Under the pieces are notes generated by a model. That model made no database searches. It was not told the origin of the DNA and saw nothing but the letters and a program-made list of their open reading frames with translations. From Nitrospirota bacterium (GTDB taxonomy: Bacteria; Nitrospirota; Thermodesulfovibrionia; Thermodesulfovibrionales; Magnetobacteriaceae), in the NCBI GenBank assembly GCA_015232165.1, contig JADGAE010000089.1, forward strand, positions 1 to 7,231: a DNA stretch of 7,231 nt, read 5' to 3'. The translations under genes and the position numbers were made by a program. Shown here piece after piece: positions 6,009 to 7,231 of the stretch; the first letter of the stretch is position 1; each line of letters starts with the position of its first letter.

Positions 6009-7073
6009 TCAGTCGATCTCCTCGTAGAAGGCGTTGCGCTGTACGGGGACCTTTCCGGCCCTTGTCAGCATGTGCTTCAACTGCGCCACCGTGAGCATGG
6101 ATGCGGAGTCGGTGCCGGCGCTATGTGCAATTTTTTCTTCCATGACGGTGCCATCGACATCGTTTGCGCCAAACAGGAGGGCCGTCTGGGTCAGTTTCTC
6201 TCCCAGCATGATCCAGTAGGCCTTGATGTGTGGGAAGTTATCAAGGGCCAGTCGGCTGATGGCTATAGTTTTCAGATCGTCGATTGCGGAGGGAAAGGGG
6301 GTCTCTATCTGCATGTTGTGCGGTTGAAAGCTCAGGGGGATAAACGCCTGGAAACCACCCGTTTGATCCTGTAGTTGCCGCAGTGCCAGGAGGTGTTCCA
6401 CCCTGTCCTCGTAGGACTCTATGTGTCTATAGAGCATTGTTGCGTTTGTTTTGATATCCATTTCGTGTGCGGCCTCGTGTACGGCCAGCCACCTCTGGGC
6501 GGATATCTTCTCCGGGCAGAGCACCTCTCTGATCGCCGGTGCAAATATTTCCGCACCCCCTCCAGGCATGGTGTCAAGTCCATGAGTCTTGAGCACCTGT
6601 AGAGTTTGCCGCAGCCCCATCCCACTTATCCGGCAGAGGTAGTCTATCTCCACGGCCGTGAAGGCCTTGATGTGTACATGCGGGAAGTGTTCCTTTATGG
6701 CAGAGAGCAGGTTCAGATAGTAGAGAAACGGCCACTCGGGGTGTAATCCGCCCACGATGTGTATCTCAACGAGAGGTTGTTGTGAGGTCTTCAGCTTGTC
6801 TATTATCTCCTCGATGGTGAGGGCATAGGCCCCGGCCTGGCCGCTTGAACGACTGAAGGCGCAAAACTTACACCGGTTGACGCAGATGTTTGTCGGGTTG
6901 ATGTGGTGGTTTCGCGTATAGTACACCCTGTTGCCGTGGAGCCTGTACGCCATCTCGGAGGCCGCCTGCCCTATCTCAAACAGGTCATCCGATTCAAACA
7001 GCGACAATACATCCTCAGCATCAAGTCTCAGCCCGTTACCAAGTTTCTCAACAACATGCCCTCGAATTGCCAT
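6009..7073 (-). CDS. mqnE: Aminofutalosine synthase (radical SAM, MqnE)
   Basis: MqnE is the second enzyme of futalosine-pathway menaquinone synthesis. It adds the adenosyl radical of SAM to 3-[(1-carboxyvinyl)oxy]benzoate to make aminofutalosine. The 354-aa protein carries the CxxxCxxC iron-sulfur motif at Cys64, Cys68 and Cys71 (CVNRCKFCAF). It also has the MqnE-type block HIVGGLHPEWPFLYY (105-119), HIKAFTAVEIDY (134-145), MPGGGAEIF (169-177) and the C-terminal GANDVDGTVMEEKI (302-315). These separate it from the related MqnC and from CofH/ThiH. It is slightly short for the family but looks complete. ATG 7073 has no SD. A consensus TATAAT ends 7 nt before it, so the transcript is probably leaderless. 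Other mqn genes are not in the window. It is flanked by direct copies of the 25-bp repeat. Soluble and cytoplasmic, and oxygen-sensitive by family. Confidence 0.95.
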   Translation of the reverse strand: MAIRGHVVEKLGNGLRLDAEDVLSLFESDDLFEIGQAASEMAYRLHGNRVYYTRNHHINPTNICVNRCKFCAFSRSSGQAGAYALTIEEIIDKLKTSQQPLVEIHIVGGLHPEWPFLYYLNLLSAIKEHFPHVHIKAFTAVEIDYLCRISGMGLRQTLQVLKTHGLDTMPGGGAEIFAPAIREVLCPEKISAQRWLAVHEAAHEMDIKTNATMLYRHIESYEDRVEHLLALRQLQDQTGGFQAFIPLSFQPHNMQIETPFPSAIDDLKTIAISRLALDNFPHIKAYWIMLGEKLTQTALLFGANDVDGTVMEEKIAHSAGTDSASMLTVAQLKHMLTRAGKVPVQRNAFYEEID

Positions 7074-7080
7074 CTATTAT

Positions 7081-7108
7081 ATTATAACACGCCGGCACCT
7101 AATCACAA
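7081..7108 (-). promoter_or_regulatory. Extended -10 promoter of mqnE, placed for a leaderless mRNA
   Basis: On the minus strand, TTGTGA (7108-7103, 4 of 6) is followed after 16 nt by a perfect TATAAT (7086-7081), which is preceded by TGT (extended -10). The -10 box ends 7 nt before the ATG at 7073, so initiation would fall on or next to the A of the start codon. There is no room for an SD. Confidence 0.65.
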
Positions 7109-7118
7109 CGCAAAAAAA

Positions 7119-7170
7119 AGGGTGCATAAGAAACTCATGGGTGCCTTGGGGAAAGAAAGGGGCGACTCCG
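7119..7170 (+). repeat. Dispersed GC-rich intergenic repeat, copy C
   Basis: The 25-bp core at 7121-7145 starts GGTGCATAAGAAA and ends TGGGTGCC. The extended part has GAAAGAAA (7151-7158) and GACTCCG (7164-7170), matching the mirror-image copy A over about 50 positions with small gaps. It lies between the mqnE promoter and a GC-rich tail, and is in direct orientation with copy B. No real gene is visible in it. Confidence 0.7.
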
Positions 7171-7231
7171 CTCGCAAAGCGACGTTACCGCGCCCCCTTC
7201 AGAACCCCCTGCAAGGGGACCAGTCCCCTTG
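7171..7231 (+). other. GC-rich structured tail with a perfect terminal palindrome
   Basis: The last 61 bases continue beyond copy C. CGCT and AGCG (7169-7172 and 7178-7181) can form a small stem. The final 20 bases are a perfect inverted repeat: CAAGGGGAC (7212-7220) and GTCCCCTTG (7223-7231) around CA. CCCCT (7206-7210) can alternatively pair with the same AGGGG, so two exclusive hairpins are possible. The element is cut by the window edge. An open frame crosses it but has low-complexity repeat-derived codons and no family resemblance. Confidence 0.45.

Noticed and set aside
5994..6374. Plus-strand 126-codon frame opposite mqnE
   Set aside because: It lies wholly antisense to the well-supported radical SAM gene and is explained by its codon bias.
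7139..7231. Open frame at the right edge starting at ATG within copy C
   Set aside because: It is composed of repeat sequence, with no SD and low-complexity Pro/Gln/Leu residues. It is more likely non-coding.

Overview
The window looks like a piece of a Gram-negative, menaquinone-using bacterial chromosome. The TolC-type outer membrane channel and EmrA-type adaptor imply two membranes. A MqnE homologue implies menaquinone synthesis by the futalosine route. GatA implies tRNA-dependent amidation of Asn and/or Gln. Futalosine menaquinone, a bacteriohemerythrin, moderate GC content and GC-rich dispersed repeats would fit Nitrospirota or a deltaproteobacterial-type lineage. That placement is inference, because no rRNA or other strong marker gene is present.

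Layout: positions 1-141 hold a repeat copy and a good promoter for gatA (+, 142-1581). A terminator-like hairpin follows, between gatA and the convergent rpsT (-, 1729-2022). rpsT lies 35 nt downstream of a small, easily missed 55-aa double-CxxC protein gene (-, 2058-2225), probably in one transcript. Positions 2226-2498 are a divergent intergenic region holding two opposed promoters, a 15-bp palindrome and a 76-bp MITE-like inverted repeat. A two-gene export operon follows on the plus strand: tolC-like (2553-3920; frame open from 2499) and emrA-like (3935-5044). It converges on a minus-strand group: bacteriohemerythrin (5093-5506), a 94-aa ABM-like small protein (5591-5875) and mqnE (6009-7073). 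The window ends in a second GC-rich repeat copy with a perfect terminal palindrome.

The genes are mostly unrelated housekeeping and envelope functions: translation (GatA, S20), efflux (TolC/EmrA), metal or oxygen handling (hemerythrin) and quinone synthesis (MqnE). I see no defence system, CRISPR array, phage or transposase. The most interesting signals are non-coding or small: a 25-bp repeat family with three copies, two of which bracket mqnE; strong extended -10 promoters placed so that mqnE and the 55-aa gene would give leaderless or near-leaderless mRNAs; the 55-aa zinc-ribbon-like gene itself; and an EmrA/TolC pair without its inner-membrane pump.
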